Both the position numbers and the translations under genes were made by a program. The notes beneath the pieces are model-generated. The model made no database searches. It was not told where the DNA came from and saw only the letters and a program-made list of their open reading frames with translations. Below are positions 8,940-17,291 of a stretch of DNA of 64,000 bases, in pieces. The first letter of the stretch is position 1. Every line of letters starts with the position of its first letter. The stretch covers positions 1 to 64,000 of the forward strand of contig BTUV01000010.1 of NCBI GenBank assembly GCA_045863035.1, read 5' to 3'. This DNA is from H2-BAC3 sp045863035. Lineage in GTDB: Bacteria > Bacteroidota > Ignavibacteria > Ignavibacteriales > Ignavibacteriaceae.

Positions 8940-9267
8940 GGTGCTACTCTCCTGATAATTTATTGAAGTTTCACCGCAGGGAATTCTTCCCCGCAGCATC
9001 TGAAATATAAGAGTAAATAAATTCAAAATTTTCCGGATTTTTGAAAAATAAGTGCAGGGATTTTTGTTATTTTTTTGAATAAGGGTATGCGACAAATTCT
9101 TACCTGTCAGTACCAGGTAAAATTAAATACGCCCCGGAACTTGATAAACTGTTGTGAAATGAACGAGAAAATGAAGCTGTATCAAATAAGCTCATAATTT
9201 ATCCCTCAAACTTCATAATTCTTTGCTGAGCCCTTTTTCCCCCTGGTCTTGAGATCTCGCTTTAAAA
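8940..9267. other. Intergenic region, nothing recognised
   Basis: About 330 bp upstream of the T9SS substrate gene and downstream of secG. It presumably holds the promoter of the former. No reading frame or structured RNA was recognised. Confidence 0.4.
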
Positions 9268-9299
9268 CAAAAAAAGCAGGTCAAAAGACCTGCTTTTTA
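9268..9299 (-). terminator. Intrinsic terminator after secG
   Basis: A perfect stem (AAAAGCAGGTC / GACCTGCTTTT, loop AAAA) lies 15 nt beyond the secG stop. Its A/T-rich arms give a T tract on either strand. Confidence 0.85.
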
Positions 9300-9313
9300 A
9301 TAAAATATGCGCT

Positions 9314-9643
9314 TTAGTTTCCGGCTGGAGGCGTTGACTGAGGGACTGTTGTGCTCTGAGGAACACTGCCTGAACCCTGTATAATGCTATCTCTGCTATC
9401 AAGTTCAGCGCTTGGCAGAAAGAACAAGTTGATAACAATAGCCAGAATAACCAGCACACCGGCCAGCCACCAGGTAGTTTTGCTCAGGAAGTCCGCAGTT
9501 CTGCGACTGCCAAAAACCTGACCAACCTGCCCGGCTCCGCCGAGGGTACCGGAAAGCCCGCCGCCTTTGCTTGACTGAACCAACACGATTCCGATAAGCA
9601 GTACGGCAGTTAGTATTGAAAGCACCATTAATAATGTGTACAT
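9314..9643 (-). CDS. secG: Preprotein translocase subunit SecG
   Basis: A 109-residue inner-membrane protein with two membrane segments (about 2-24 and 55-75) joined by the conserved cytoplasmic loop VQSSKGGGLSG...FGSRR. SecG supports SecYEG-driven protein export. The start is the ATG at 9643, after AAGGAG; a longer frame would run into the neighbouring tRNA gene and is not real. The C-terminal 30 residues are a low-complexity tail rich in serine, threonine, proline and glutamine. The tRNA-Met gene ends 22 nt upstream on the same strand, so the two may share a primary transcript. Confidence 0.93.
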   Translation of the reverse strand: MYTLLMVLSILTAVLLIGIVLVQSSKGGGLSGTLGGAGQVGQVFGSRRTADFLSKTTWWLAGVLVILAIVINLFFLPSAELDSRDSIIQGSGSVPQSTTVPQSTPPAGN

Positions 9644-9665
9644 ATAAAAACTACTCCTTAAATTG

Positions 9666-9739
9666 TAGCGGGGGAGGGATTCGAACCCCCGACACACGGA
9701 TTATGATTCCGTTGCTCTAACCTACTGAGCTACCCCGCC
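9666..9739 (-). tRNA. tRNA-Met (CAT anticodon, elongator type)
   Basis: On the minus strand the sequence folds into a full cloverleaf: a 7-bp acceptor stem (GGCGGGG with CCCCGCT, first pair G-U), D arm TAGCTCAG...GGTTAGAGC, anticodon stem ACGGA/TCCGT around the loop ATCATAA (anticodon CAT), and T arm GGGGGTTCGAATCCCTC. The paired first acceptor position argues for an elongator rather than an initiator tRNA. The 3' CCA is not encoded. It is the only tRNA gene I find in the window. Confidence 0.93.
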
Positions 9740-9809
9740 AGAAAATTATTTTCAGACAGACTTCTAATGTAAGGATTTTTCCAAAAACTTAAAAATCCAT
9801 ACGAAAAAA

Positions 9810-10649
9810 TCAGGGAAGTTTGCTGCGGATATTCGCCTGGTATTCGTCTCTGAAAATACCTGTCCCGTTGTCAGAATAGCGGTATTGGGGCAGCCCCAAG
9901 GTCTGAACTCTCTGGTTTGCTGAAGCAATCCGGTCGATCGGGTCAGGATGGGTGGAAAAGAAGGTCTCGAGGCCTGATCCGCCAGAAACCAGACCATCTG
10001 CCTGAAGCTTTTCAAAGAAGAATTTCACGCCTCCGGGATAAAACCGGGTATCACGCAGATAGGTGATAGAATACTCATCACTTTCATCCTCATTGGCACG
10101 GCTGTTACCCAGGAATGCAAGACCAACAAAAAGGTTGGCTGCTATTTCAGCAAGCTGTGAGGGGTTTTCACCAAGAATCAATGAAAAGAGAACTGAAATT
10201 CCGTAGTATTGCGTCATTCTCTGTGTAGCATGACGGCGCTCAGCGTGGGCTATTTCGTGACCAAGCACTCCGGCTAAAGCAGCTTCAGAGTCAAGATATT
10301 TTAGCAATCCGGTATATACATAAACCGGTCCGCCGGGCAGCGCAAACGCGTTAAGCACTGAATCATTATCCACTATCTCAAGCTGATATTTGTAGATATT
10401 TTTCTTGGCCACTTTGGGGGAAGCAAGTATTTCATTAAAGATATTGTTAACGATATAATTCTTCAGGGACTTATCCGAATTATATATCGGATATTCAGCT
10501 GAATTATTATTAATCTCCGTACTTACCTCAAGACCAAGCTGAACATCATCAGCATCTGAAAAAATATTTATTCCATCATCGCAAGAGGAGACACCCACTG
10601 ACGTGATAAGAATGAATAAGAGACCCAGGAGAATCTTTTTTGGATACAT
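9810..10649 (-). CDS. M48-family metalloprotease lipoprotein
   Basis: A 279-residue protein with a lipoprotein signal (hydrophobic residues 5-18, lipobox VSSC). The zinc-protease motif H131-E-I-A-H135 in VLGHEIAHAERRHA and a downstream glutamate in NEDESDEYS, the third metal ligand, mark it as a M48 peptidase of the BepA/LoiP-like group. Such enzymes degrade misassembled outer-membrane proteins in the periplasm. The STHPDPIDRI stretch near residue 240 is also characteristic. It follows obg by 25 nt on the same strand, but a functional link is not obvious. Confidence 0.9.
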   Translation of the reverse strand: MYPKKILLGLLFILITSVGVSSCDDGINIFSDADDVQLGLEVSTEINNNSAEYPIYNSDKSLKNYIVNNIFNEILASPKVAKKNIYKYQLEIVDNDSVLNAFALPGGPVYVYTGLLKYLDSEAALAGVLGHEIAHAERRHATQRMTQYYGISVLFSLILGENPSQLAEIAANLFVGLAFLGNSRANEDESDEYSITYLRDTRFYPGGVKFFFEKLQADGLVSGGSGLETFFSTHPDPIDRIASANQRVQTLGLPQYRYSDNGTGIFRDEYQANIRSKLP

Positions 10650-10674
10650 ATTTTTAATCCTCTACCTCGTTATA

Positions 10675-11682
10675 TCAATCAATTAATTTTTCTTTTTCAG
10701 ATGATATCTCCTGCCAGCATTTGTCAAGCACTTCCTGAATGCCAAACCCCGCTGCGGAAGAGATAACAAATACTTTTCCGTCATATCCGTTAAACTTTTT
10801 TTGCTGAAGCTGAGACCATTCGCTCTCCTCCACAATATCACATTTGCTGATTGCGATAATTTTTGTCTTTGCTGCAAGAGCCGTGCTGTATAGTTCCAGC
10901 TCATTCAGAAGCGTATCGTAATCCTGCTCATGAGTTTCCGATGATGCGTCAATCAGGAAAAGAAGAATTCTTGTCCGTTCAATATGCCTCAGAAATTGTA
11001 AACCAAGACCTTTACCCTCGTGCGCACCTTCAATTATACCGGGAATATCAGCCACGGTAAAACTGTTAAAGTCTTTATACCTCACGATACCCAGATTTGG
11101 TTCCAGCGTAGTAAACGGATAATCCGCAATTTTTGGTTTTGCCTCAGAGATAACAGAAATTAAAGTGGACTTACCGGCATTAGGAAAGCCAACCAGCCCA
11201 ATATCAGCAATAAGTTTAAGCTCAAAGATAAGAGTTTTTTCTTCGCCGGGTTTTCCGTTTTCAGCGTAGCGCGGTGTCTGATGCACTGCGGTAGCAAAAT
11301 TGCTGTTTCCTTTTCCGCCTCGACCTCCCTTCGCGGCTAAGAATTTCTGCCCTGCACCGGTAAAGTCATTGAGCGTTTCCCCTGTATCTTTATCTTTAAT
11401 GATTGTTCCGACCGGAACTTTAACATAAATATCCTGCCCATACTTTCCGTCACGGAGAGAGTTAGCTCCGTTGTCACCTTTTCGGGCGATATATCTTTTT
11501 TGGTACCGGAAATCAAGTAGCGTGCTGAGATTGGCATCGGCAACTATATATACGCTGCCTCCGTCACCACCATTACCGCCGGCCGGTCCCCCTTTAGGCA
11601 CGTACTTTTCCCTCCGGAAAGCAACCGCTCCATCCCCTCCGTCACCTGATTTTACGAATACTTCTGCATAATCAACAAACAA
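10675..11682 (-). CDS. obg: GTPase Obg/CgtA
   Basis: A 335-residue ribosome-assembly GTPase. The glycine-rich Obg fold fills residues 1-158 (FVDYAEVFVKSGDGGDG at the very start). The G domain follows with GFPNAGKST (P-loop), DIPGIIEGAHEG (switch II, DxxG), SKCD (a variant of NKxD) and SSAAG. Obg binds the 50S subunit and couples GTP or ppGpp levels to growth. The start is TTG, forced by the conserved N-terminus; it lies 3 nt after the stop of the 534-residue gene upstream, so the two are probably in one operon. Confidence 0.95.
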   Translation of the reverse strand: MFVDYAEVFVKSGDGGDGAVAFRREKYVPKGGPAGGNGGDGGSVYIVADANLSTLLDFRYQKRYIARKGDNGANSLRDGKYGQDIYVKVPVGTIIKDKDTGETLNDFTGAGQKFLAAKGGRGGKGNSNFATAVHQTPRYAENGKPGEEKTLIFELKLIADIGLVGFPNAGKSTLISVISEAKPKIADYPFTTLEPNLGIVRYKDFNSFTVADIPGIIEGAHEGKGLGLQFLRHIERTRILLFLIDASSETHEQDYDTLLNELELYSTALAAKTKIIAISKCDIVEESEWSQLQQKKFNGYDGKVFVISSAAGFGIQEVLDKCWQEISSEKEKLID

Positions 11683-11685
11683 TGG

Positions 11686-13290
11686 CTAATTCCCCCCTTT
11701 GAAGTATTCTTCAATTTTAACTGAAAGAAGATTTGCTTCCTTGCTGGTGAGTGTATTTATTTTATAGGTATAAAAAACTGATTTCAATAATGTCTGTGCC
11801 TGTTCAAAATTCTCACACTCCGCAACACTTTCCATAGTACTTACAAAGTCGAGACTATCGTTATTAAAAATTTCCTCTACAATTCTCATGGTCTCTCTTG
11901 CTGAGAAATACGAGAATAAATCCCTTGTCCGTTCTTCCTCATCCTGTTCGGTATTATCTTCAGACGAAAGTTCTGCTGCCCGCTCGTCCGGCTGAGACAA
12001 AACCGGCTGAATTGTTTCACCGGAGGGAGTTTCCGGAAGAGAAATTTCAGATGCGGTTTCCTCCGATGCTTTCACACTGACTTCCGATTCATCCGGCGGA
12101 ATATTCAAAGTAAATAATGGAGGCGGAATCTCAGGTTCAGCAGCTTTTTCAGGTTCCTGACCGCCAACAGCATCATCCGGCTGCTGATCATCCGGTATAT
12201 ATATCTCATGCACAGCGGGCTGAACATACTCAGGGGTTCTGATACTGCTTGCAAAATCCGGCTGAGGCGTCATGGGTTCCTCAGAGGGCTGCTTTGTATA
12301 TATGGACTCAGCACCCTCCTGCTCATCAAGCAGCTCTTTAAGCGAGATGGTCGTTTCTTCCCGCCTGAGATCTGATGGTTTTGAATAATCAATTTCTTCC
12401 TGCTCAGGTGCCTGCATACCTGAGACAGAAGTAAATGAGAATTTACCCCTGTCAATAGCTGCAAAAACCTCTGCTTCATACTCCTGAGCGAGTTCCTGAT
12501 TCAGTTTCTCCCGGAGTTCGCGATCAAGTGAAATGGCTATATTGCTGTACATTGCATTTTTGTAGTCATCAACTTCAAACCTGCGCTTCAGATCAGTTGA
12601 AAGAATCGTTCTGATCTTGGATATATACATACCCAGATTTTTTTCTTTCAGATACATCTCAACAGCGGCAACAGGAATGAGAGACTTATTAACATCCCCC
12701 GCATTAAAAAAATCAGCCATTGAAGTAAGGGCAGTATCAATCATCGCCTGCGTCTGGCTTTCGACAAGCAGCTTGGTAAGATTGTTAATGACCGACTCAA
12801 ATTCATCATACCGGAACTTCAAGATATTTTTCTTCTCAAGAAATTCTGATGTTACCTTCCGGTAAAAATCATAGTAATAAAGATAGCGAAGCAGTATCTG
12901 CACTTCTTCTGTACTTTTTTCTGCGGCATCGCCAAAGATGAATTTGGAGAGCGTGCTCTTTGGTCTGAGCAAAAGGTAAACATTAAACTGAACCGCCTGA
13001 ACAACCAGTTCCTTAATATTCTCAAACGGAAGCAGTTTGCGCTGCTTAATAATCTCACCGATGGCATTAAAGTGTGGAGCAACCTCAGGCAGCGTATAGT
13101 CAAAATGAGATTGTTTGGTTATACTTTTGCGGTCGCGATAAAAAAGATAATCAAGTTCAGCCGAGATATACTGAAAAATAGCTGGATGTACCCTGGCAGA
13201 GGCAAGACCGTCAAGCGTAAAGAATGCACCCAACTTCCGTATCTTATTAATATTGAAGTCGGAGATGTATTTTATTTCTTTTTCAAACAT
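11686..13290 (-). CDS. Conserved-looking protein of unknown function upstream of obg
   Basis: A 534-residue protein I do not recognise. Residues 1-250 are mostly helical with hydrophobic patches (for example YLYYYDFYRKVT) but no membrane segment or signal peptide. Residues 270-440 are acidic, rich in proline, glutamate and serine, and look disordered. The last 90 residues are again helical and charged. The architecture, two folded ends joined by an acidic linker, suggests a cytoplasmic scaffold or adaptor. It overlaps no other gene and its stop is 3 nt from the obg start, which hints at a ribosome- or growth-related role, but that is only context. Confidence 0.7.
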   Translation of the reverse strand: MFEKEIKYISDFNINKIRKLGAFFTLDGLASARVHPAIFQYISAELDYLFYRDRKSITKQSHFDYTLPEVAPHFNAIGEIIKQRKLLPFENIKELVVQAVQFNVYLLLRPKSTLSKFIFGDAAEKSTEEVQILLRYLYYYDFYRKVTSEFLEKKNILKFRYDEFESVINNLTKLLVESQTQAMIDTALTSMADFFNAGDVNKSLIPVAAVEMYLKEKNLGMYISKIRTILSTDLKRRFEVDDYKNAMYSNIAISLDRELREKLNQELAQEYEAEVFAAIDRGKFSFTSVSGMQAPEQEEIDYSKPSDLRREETTISLKELLDEQEGAESIYTKQPSEEPMTPQPDFASSIRTPEYVQPAVHEIYIPDDQQPDDAVGGQEPEKAAEPEIPPPLFTLNIPPDESEVSVKASEETASEISLPETPSGETIQPVLSQPDERAAELSSEDNTEQDEEERTRDLFSYFSARETMRIVEEIFNNDSLDFVSTMESVAECENFEQAQTLLKSVFYTYKINTLTSKEANLLSVKIEEYFKGGN

Positions 13291-13370
13291 CGCGAAAATG
13301 CACCAGAGTTATAAAAAACTAAATTCAAAGGGCAAATTTAGCGAAAAATAAGGATTAAAGGGAGAGAAAA

Positions 13371-13600
13371 CACCTCGGCTTCGCTCGGTGACCGGAGGAG
13401 TGTCCTCGGCTTCGCTCGGACACCGGGGCGGCTTGCATGGTTTTGTTGGGTGGTTTCGTTGTCCTCGGCTTCGCTCGGACACCGGGGAAAAAGTACGTTT
13501 CCCGCGCACCTTTCGGCTTCGCTCGGACACCGGGGCCGCTTGCATGGTTTTGTTAGGTGGTATCGTTGTCCTCGGCTTCGCTCGGACACCGGAAACTAAA
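13371..13600. repeat. Cluster of GC-rich TCGGCTTCGCTCGG repeats
   Basis: The 14-bp core TCGGCTTCGCTCGG occurs five times (13375, 13406, 13465, 13513, 13572), usually extended to GTCCTCGG...ACACCGG. A longer unit carrying CTTGCATGGTTTTGTT is present twice (13402-13460 and 13520-13570). The array runs into the assembly gap, and a related sequence in other orientation (GAGCGGAGTCGAGGG) appears after it. Spacing is irregular, so it is a dispersed-repeat cluster rather than a CRISPR. Confidence 0.85.
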
Positions 13601-13605
13601 AGGAC

Positions 13606-13705
13606 NNNNNNNNNNNNNNNNNNNNNNNNNNNNNNNNNNNNNNNNNNNNNNNNNNNNNNNNNNNNNNNNNNNNNNNNNNNNNNNNNNNNNNNNNNNNNNN
13701 NNNNN
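13606..13705. other. Assembly gap of 100 N
   Basis: Exactly 100 N, the usual placeholder for a scaffold gap of unknown length, inside the repeat cluster. Reading frames across it are not meaningful. Confidence 0.98.
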
Positions 13706-13750
13706 GAGGGACGGTTCCCGAGCGGAGTCGAGGGACGGTCGGTGACCAAT

Positions 13751-13783
13751 AAAAAAGCCCTCCGGCAGTAAAACCGGAGGGCT
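13751..13783 (-). terminator. Intrinsic terminator after sdhB
   Basis: A perfect 10-bp stem (AGCCCTCCGG / CCGGAGGGCT, 8-nt loop) is followed by six T on the minus strand. It lies 26 nt beyond the sdhB stop and ends the sdhCAB operon. Confidence 0.92.
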
Positions 13784-13808
13784 TTGGTTTCATTTTCGGA
13801 GGAAATGT

Positions 13809-14549
13809 TTAGATTACGCTTGCTCTGATGTATTCTCTGTTCAGGCGGGCGATATTGGTGATGGAGATTTCCTTCGGACATTCAGCTTCGCAGGCACCGG
13901 TATTGGTGCAGGAGCCGAATCCTTCTTTATCCATCTGAGCAACCATGTTCGTTACCCGACTATCACGTTCGGGATGCCCCTGCGGCAGGAGTGTGAACTG
14001 TGATACCTTTGCAGAAACAAATAGCATCGCTGAAGCATTCTTGCATGCAGCTACGCACGCTCCGCAGCCGATGCAGGAAGCAGCATCAATTGCCATTTCC
14101 GCCTCGTCATGGGGTATCAGGATTGCGTTTCCGTCCGGGGCTGAGCCGGTTTTAACGGAGATGAATCCCCCCGCTTCCATAATCCGGTCAAATGCTGTGC
14201 GGTCAACAACCAGATCTTTAATTACCGGGAATGGTTTAGCTCTCCATGGCTCAACATGAATTGTCTCACCGTCACTGAACGACCTCATGTGTAACTGACA
14301 TGCAGTCACGCCTTTCTTGGGACCGTGAGCCCGGCCGTTGATATATAAACTGCAGCTTCCGCAGATGCCTTCACGGCAGTCATGGTCAAATGCAAACGGC
14401 TCATCATTCTTTTCTATAAGGCGTTCGTTTACTACATCAAGCATCTCAAGGAATGACATATCGGGGGATATATCAGGGGCCTGATACGTTTCAAACTTGC
14501 CTTCACTCTGCGCGTTTTTCTGGCGCCATACTTTTAAGGTTATATTCAT
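13809..14549 (-). CDS. sdhB: Succinate dehydrogenase/fumarate reductase iron-sulfur subunit
   Basis: A 246-residue electron-transfer subunit. The N-terminal ferredoxin domain binds a 2Fe-2S cluster through CREGICGSCS and a later cysteine (TACQL). The C-terminal domain carries CIGCGACVAACK and CTNTGACEAECPKE for the 4Fe-4S and 3Fe-4S centres. It passes electrons between the flavin of SdhA and the haem/quinone site of SdhC. It is the last gene of sdhCAB, 24 nt after sdhA, and is followed by a strong terminator. Confidence 0.96.
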   Translation of the reverse strand: MNITLKVWRQKNAQSEGKFETYQAPDISPDMSFLEMLDVVNERLIEKNDEPFAFDHDCREGICGSCSLYINGRAHGPKKGVTACQLHMRSFSDGETIHVEPWRAKPFPVIKDLVVDRTAFDRIMEAGGFISVKTGSAPDGNAILIPHDEAEMAIDAASCIGCGACVAACKNASAMLFVSAKVSQFTLLPQGHPERDSRVTNMVAQMDKEGFGSCTNTGACEAECPKEISITNIARLNREYIRASVI

Positions 14550-14573
14550 TACGTTCCTCGTATTACAATTCTC

Positions 14574-16487
14574 TTATTTATAACTGCGTTTGCTTGGTGA
14601 TACTTCTTCAAATACGAGCGGCTCCTTATGCATCTGATAGCCATTGTTCTCGCCTTTGTATTCCCACGCTCCGACGTAAGCAAAATTATCATCATCACGC
14701 AGCGCTTCACCTTCTTCGGTCTGATACTCCTCACGGAAGTGACCTCCGCATGATTCATTCCTGTGCAGCGCATCCTGAGCCATCAGTTCGCCAAGCTCAA
14801 GGAAATCTGCAACGCGACCTGCTTTTTCCAGTGATTGGTTAAGCCCTGCCGGATCACCTGTCACGCGTACATCCTGCCAGAACTCATTACGTATCTTTTT
14901 GATTTCTTCAATAGCGAACTTCAGCCCGTCTGCATTGCGGCTCATCCCTACGTAATCCCACATTACTTTGCCAAGCTTCTTGTGGTAATAATCAACGGAG
15001 TGTTCACCTTTTATGGAAATCAGTTTATCAACGCGACCGCGCACTTCACTTTCAACACGCTTAAATTCATCATGCTCTGTTGTAACTTTGTCAAATCCTC
15101 CCTCAGCCAGATATGCACCCAGTGTATATGGGATAACAAAGTAGCCGTCTGCAAGCCCCTGCATCAGTGCACTTGCACCGAGACGGTTAGCGCCATGATC
15201 GGAGAAGTTTGCCTCACCAAGGACGAAGAGTCCGTTCACATTGCTCATCAGATTATAGTCAACCCAGAGCCCGCCCATGGTATAGTGAACCGCCGGATAT
15301 ATACGCATCGGCATTTCATACGGATTTTCAGCCGTAATCTGCTTATACATATCAAAGAGGTTACCGTACTTTTCGGCAATTTTATCTTTTCCGAGCCGTT
15401 TGATTGAATCTGCAAAGTCAAGATATACCGCCAGCTTGCTTGAGCCAACTCCTTTGCCTTCATCGCAGACTGCTTTAGCATTGCGCGAAGCTACATCGCG
15501 CGGGACCAGATTTCCGAATGAGGGGTATTTCCTCTCAAGGAAGTAATCGCGTTCTTCTTCAGGGATGCTCTGCGGTGCACGGGTATCTCCGGCATTTTTA
15601 GGAACCCAGACTCTTCCGTCGTTACGAAGCGATTCGCTCATAAGCGTAAGCTTTGACTGATGATCACCCGATACCGGTATGCAGGTAGGATGAATCTGAA
15701 CATAGCAGGGATTTCCGAAGAGTGCTCCGCGCTTGTGGGCGCGCCATGCTGCAGTTACGTTTGAACCCTTTGCATTTGTGGAAAGATAATAAACGTTGCC
15801 ATATCCGCCGGTTGAAAGAAGAACCGCATCCGCAAGGAAGCGTTCAATTGCACCGGTCACCATATTTCTTGCGATAATACCCCGGGCCTTACCGTTTATG
15901 ATAACCAGGTCAAGCATTTCATAACGGCTGTACATCTGAATATTGCCAAGCCCCATCTGTTTTGCCATGGAGCTATATGCGCCGAGCAGGAGCTGCTGTC
16001 CGGTCTGACCGCGTGAATAAAAAGTACGTGAAACCTGAGCGCCGCCGAAAGAACGGTTGTCAAGGTAACCGCTATATTCCCGTGCAAAAGGAACACCCTG
16101 AGCCACACACTGGTCAATGATATTTACGCTTAGTTCAGCAAGGCGGTAAACGTTACCCTCACGGGCACGGTAATCGCCTCCTTTAATGGTGTCATAAAAC
16201 AGACGGTATATACTGTCACCGTCATTCTGATAGTTTTTTGCAGCGTTGATGCCTCCCTGGGCAGCAATGCTGTGAGCGCGGCGGGGGCTGTCCTGAAAGC
16301 AGAACGCCTTAACCTTATAGCCCATTTCAGCAAGTGATGCAGCGGCAGAACCGCCGGCAAGCCCGGTGCCTACAACAATAACTTCATATTTTCTTCTGTT
16401 GGCCGGATTGATAAGTTTAATATGTGCCTTATAATCGGTCCATTTGTCAGCAAGTTTACCAGCAGGAATTTTTGCATTCAATTCCAT
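14574..16487 (-). CDS. sdhA: Succinate dehydrogenase/fumarate reductase flavoprotein subunit
   Basis: A 637-residue catalytic subunit. The FAD-binding VVGTGLAGGSAA lies near residue 40, and HSIAAQGGINAA near residue 72 includes the histidine that holds FAD covalently. The substrate region around HPTCIPVSGDHQSK and the capping-domain active-site stretches are present. The length, around 640 residues, fits the subunit of type B enzymes as in Bacteroidota and Bacillus. It oxidises succinate to fumarate, or works in reverse, at the cytoplasmic face. Its start is 1 nt after the sdhC stop, so translation is coupled. Confidence 0.96.
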   Translation of the reverse strand: MELNAKIPAGKLADKWTDYKAHIKLINPANRRKYEVIVVGTGLAGGSAAASLAEMGYKVKAFCFQDSPRRAHSIAAQGGINAAKNYQNDGDSIYRLFYDTIKGGDYRAREGNVYRLAELSVNIIDQCVAQGVPFAREYSGYLDNRSFGGAQVSRTFYSRGQTGQQLLLGAYSSMAKQMGLGNIQMYSRYEMLDLVIINGKARGIIARNMVTGAIERFLADAVLLSTGGYGNVYYLSTNAKGSNVTAAWRAHKRGALFGNPCYVQIHPTCIPVSGDHQSKLTLMSESLRNDGRVWVPKNAGDTRAPQSIPEEERDYFLERKYPSFGNLVPRDVASRNAKAVCDEGKGVGSSKLAVYLDFADSIKRLGKDKIAEKYGNLFDMYKQITAENPYEMPMRIYPAVHYTMGGLWVDYNLMSNVNGLFVLGEANFSDHGANRLGASALMQGLADGYFVIPYTLGAYLAEGGFDKVTTEHDEFKRVESEVRGRVDKLISIKGEHSVDYYHKKLGKVMWDYVGMSRNADGLKFAIEEIKKIRNEFWQDVRVTGDPAGLNQSLEKAGRVADFLELGELMAQDALHRNESCGGHFREEYQTEEGEALRDDDNFAYVGAWEYKGENNGYQMHKEPLVFEEVSPSKRSYK

Positions 16488-16488
16488 T

Positions 16489-17175
16489 TTAGTTTCCTCC
16501 TGTGGTCTTATAAATCAGTAAAAAGTAAAGCGGTACATAAGCGAAAAGCAGAGGCACCACTATTGAGTAAATCAGCCCGAGTTTTTTTATCAGCGGAGTA
16601 TATTTCTTATGATTCAGCCCGAGCGTCTGGAACGCGCTCTGGAAGCCGTGATTCAGATGGAAACCAAGCACCACCATTGCCACAACATAAAACCAGGTAT
16701 ATACCGGATTCCGGAATGCGCTGATCACCGCCTGATAGAGTGTCTCCTCATGCGTTGCTCCCAGCCAGCTTGCAACTTTATGATCAACGAAAAAACTTTT
16801 CAGGTGAATTACCAGAAAGATGAAAACAATGCTCCCCGTCCAGACCATGGTTCGTGAAAAAAAGGAACTGTTCTCTGACGGCTTATTAACCGCATAGGAA
16901 ACAGGACGCGCTTTTTTATTCTCAAGCGCCAGCCGGAAGCCGCTGAAAGCATGAAACAGAAATCCAAGGAAAAGCACCACTTCCATAACCAGGATTAAAG
17001 GGTTCGTTTTCATGAATTCTGAATACTGGAAAAAAGCAGCGCCATCGTCACTTCTGAGCAGGAGGAAATTACCCGAAAGATGGACTACCAGGAAAGAAAT
17101 CAGGAACAAGCCGGTAACAGCCATAATAAGCTTTTTACCGACTGATGAGGTAAAGGTTTTTGATAACCAACCCAT
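16489..17175 (-). CDS. sdhC: Succinate dehydrogenase cytochrome b subunit
   Basis: A 228-residue membrane anchor with five predicted membrane helices and conserved histidines suited to bind two b haems (for example VVHLSGN, FLFHAFSG, VIHLKSFF and GFHLNHG). A single long anchor and no sdhD mark a type B, dihaem succinate:quinone oxidoreductase of the kind that commonly uses menaquinone. It is the first gene of sdhCAB. About 115 nt separate it from the antiporter gene, and the promoter of the operon should lie there. Confidence 0.93.
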   Translation of the reverse strand: MGWLSKTFTSSVGKKLIMAVTGLFLISFLVVHLSGNFLLLRSDDGAAFFQYSEFMKTNPLILVMEVVLFLGFLFHAFSGFRLALENKKARPVSYAVNKPSENSSFFSRTMVWTGSIVFIFLVIHLKSFFVDHKVASWLGATHEETLYQAVISAFRNPVYTWFYVVAMVVLGFHLNHGFQSAFQTLGLNHKKYTPLIKKLGLIYSIVVPLLFAYVPLYFLLIYKTTGGN

Positions 17176-17291
17176 TAAATATATCCTTATGATTTTTAAT
17201 TAATGGAATAGGACAAACTTAATCAAAATACCTTTTTACTTCCAAGTGAACCGGGGGTTCTTAACAAAATAAAGTGCTTTTTCCGGGGGGT

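Noticed and set aside
8940..9095. N-terminal extension of the T9SS substrate
   Set aside because: The signal peptide starts at 8939 with a good ribosome-binding site; the extension has no protein-like features.
9644..9697. N-terminal extension of SecG
   Set aside because: The extra codons lie over the tRNA-Met gene; the ATG at 9643 has AAGGAG in front and matches the family start.
13375..13600. Repeats that look like a CRISPR array
   Set aside because: Cores are 14 bp with irregular spacing, the spacers contain repeated longer units, and no cas gene is nearby.
14453..15407. Long plus-strand frames opposite sdhA and sdhB
   Set aside because: They are antisense shadows of strongly conserved succinate dehydrogenase genes.
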